Made by a program: the position numbers and the translations under genes. From an uncultured Eubacteriales bacterium (lineage in GTDB: Bacteria > Bacillota > Clostridia > Peptostreptococcales > Anaerovoracaceae), in contig USBT01000022.1 in assembly GCA_900553025.1 (NCBI GenBank), positions 1 to 21,785 of the forward strand: DNA of 21,785 nt, in the 5' to 3' direction. The notes beneath the pieces are model-generated. The model was not told where the DNA came from. It did not search any database and saw nothing but the letters and a program-made list of their open reading frames with translations. This document shows positions 20,663-21,785 of the stretch, piece after piece. Positions within the stretch are counted from its first letter, which is position 1. Each line of letters starts with the position of its first letter.

Positions 20663-21785
20663 ATGAAATTTATTCAAGAAATTATGCTGAGGGAATTAAG
20701 CTTTATGCTCGTCTGTATGACCCGAACAAGCTAAAAGAGAGCGACTATACACCTGAAAGCTGGAAAAAATATAAGGAAGCCTATGCAAGTGCAATGGATG
20801 TTCTGAAGAAATATCCGACCTATGATCCGAATATGGCTAGGGAGAATATACTGAAGGACCAGGCAGATGCCTTTCGGGATTTTCGTGAAGCGTGCTATGG
20901 TTTGACGGAAAATAAGGATACGATATCGGTCAAGCTATCATGTATTGACAACTGTTCAATTAGAAATGGGAGCGAGAAACCTGATACACTCACCCAAAAG
21001 GTCACACTCCAAAAGGGAAAAACAAGCTTTGTAGACTTAGTGGAAGCTGCTAAGCTATCAAAATCCATGTTAATAGGAAGAACAGAGTTCTTTGTCAATG
21101 GAGTGTACATGTATGGAAAATCAGACATTAATACAGTTTACAAGCTGAGAGATGGAGATGAGGTGGTAATTGCAACGTACAAGCCTGCAACGTACCTCCA
21201 TATCAGTGAAACATGGCAGTTTAAAACAGAGGATATGCTTCAAGATGACATTAGGCATCAGAAGATTACTACCTCACTTAAGGATAACACTGTTAAAGCT
21301 GGCGAAACATTTACTGTAAATGTCAAAGCTGCCAAAGCCTCTCCGGCTTTCCTAGGAGCTTCAGACGGAGTATATGAACCAGTTGAGAATTCCTCTATTT
21401 ATGTGGGCGAAGCGAATAAGGATAGAGAAAAGGCTGAGAGAGCACGGATAGATAGCGATACCACATCGAAAACTGACAAGGATGGAAATGCAGAGGTAAC
21501 CCTGTATAAAGAGGGCTGGACATTGCTATATGCGTATGACTTGACCAAAGCGGAAGGTGCATACAATAACGGCTCCGCTATCATGCTTTACGTAAAACCT
21601 ACAAGCGACCTTAATGACATAAAGAAGAAACTCCAAAAGGAACTCGATGACAACCTTAACAACGAGAAATATCCTGAAGAGTACTTCAAGTCTGAGGATT
21701 GGGACGAGATAAAGAAAGCATATAATGATGCGACCGAGGCAGTAAAAGCAGCCAAAGATGGAGACGAAGCAAGAGAGGGTCAGAT
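20659..21785 (+). CDS. Continuation of the same protein in a shifted frame; runs off the window
   Basis: An open frame of 375 codons from GTA 20659 to the window end, without a plausible ribosome site and with its first ATG only at 20794, so it is not an independent gene start. The first residues (VDEIYSRNYAEGIKLYARLYD, then TPESWKKYKEAYASAM) complete the FIVAR module broken in the previous entry. Next comes a DUF4430-like stretch (about 20923-21189; TLQKGKTSFVDLVEAA, FFVNGVYMYG, KLRDGDEVVIATY), an Ig-like module (about 21280-21600; SKTDKDGNAEVTLYKEGWTLLYAYDL) and the start of another FIVAR module. The order FIVAR, DUF4430-like, Ig-like is the same as in the 1791-aa protein. The 3' end is missing. 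Confidence 0.75.

Overview
The window looks like a chromosomal segment of a low-GC Gram-positive anaerobe, most likely a Clostridia member of the Mogibacterium/Anaerovoracaceae kind. The evidence is AT-rich DNA, AGGAG-type ribosome sites, a lipoprotein signal, very large secreted proteins with C-terminal wall-sorting tails, and FIVAR, SHIRT, Rib, Big and BspA-type leucine-rich modules. The taxon is an inference from style, not from a marker gene. No B12 transporter (BtuFCD), sortase or corrinoid enzyme lies inside the window.

Left part (1-3664) is accessory DNA. It holds a BrnT/BrnA toxin-antitoxin pair, a reverse-strand xylose-isomerase-like TIM-barrel gene with a 14-codon remnant of a related gene near position 100, two different tandem-repeat arrays (units of about 52-61 bp and 73-75 bp), and a free-standing AAA ATPase with a DUF4143-type C-terminus. 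The second array ends exactly at that gene's ribosome site.

Main part (about 3757-18967) is three transcription units. Each opens with a cobalamin (B12) riboswitch followed by a terminator hairpin, and each encodes exported proteins. Unit 1 is a lipoprotein with an alpha/alpha-toroid like the N-terminal domain of transcobalamin/intrinsic factor, followed by a 1746-aa anchored protein with an N-terminal PQQ-like beta-propeller and a DUF4430 (transcobalamin C-terminal-like) domain. Unit 2 is a 1791-aa anchored protein with a DUF4430-like domain, BspA-type leucine-rich repeats and three FIVAR modules. Unit 3 is a 583-aa secreted protein with no anchor whose C-terminal module recurs at the N-terminus of the next gene.

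Right part (19235-21785) is a further exported FIVAR/DUF4430-like protein, split by an apparent one-base frameshift at a G4 run and running off the window.

Taken together, B12 riboswitches, a transcobalamin-like alpha domain and transcobalamin-like beta domains suggest a Gram-positive cell-surface corrinoid-capture system: proteins that would bind B12 outside the cell and pass it to an importer encoded elsewhere, switched off when B12 is plentiful. The riboswitch assignments are seen directly. The B12-binding role of the proteins is inferred from regulation plus fold resemblance.
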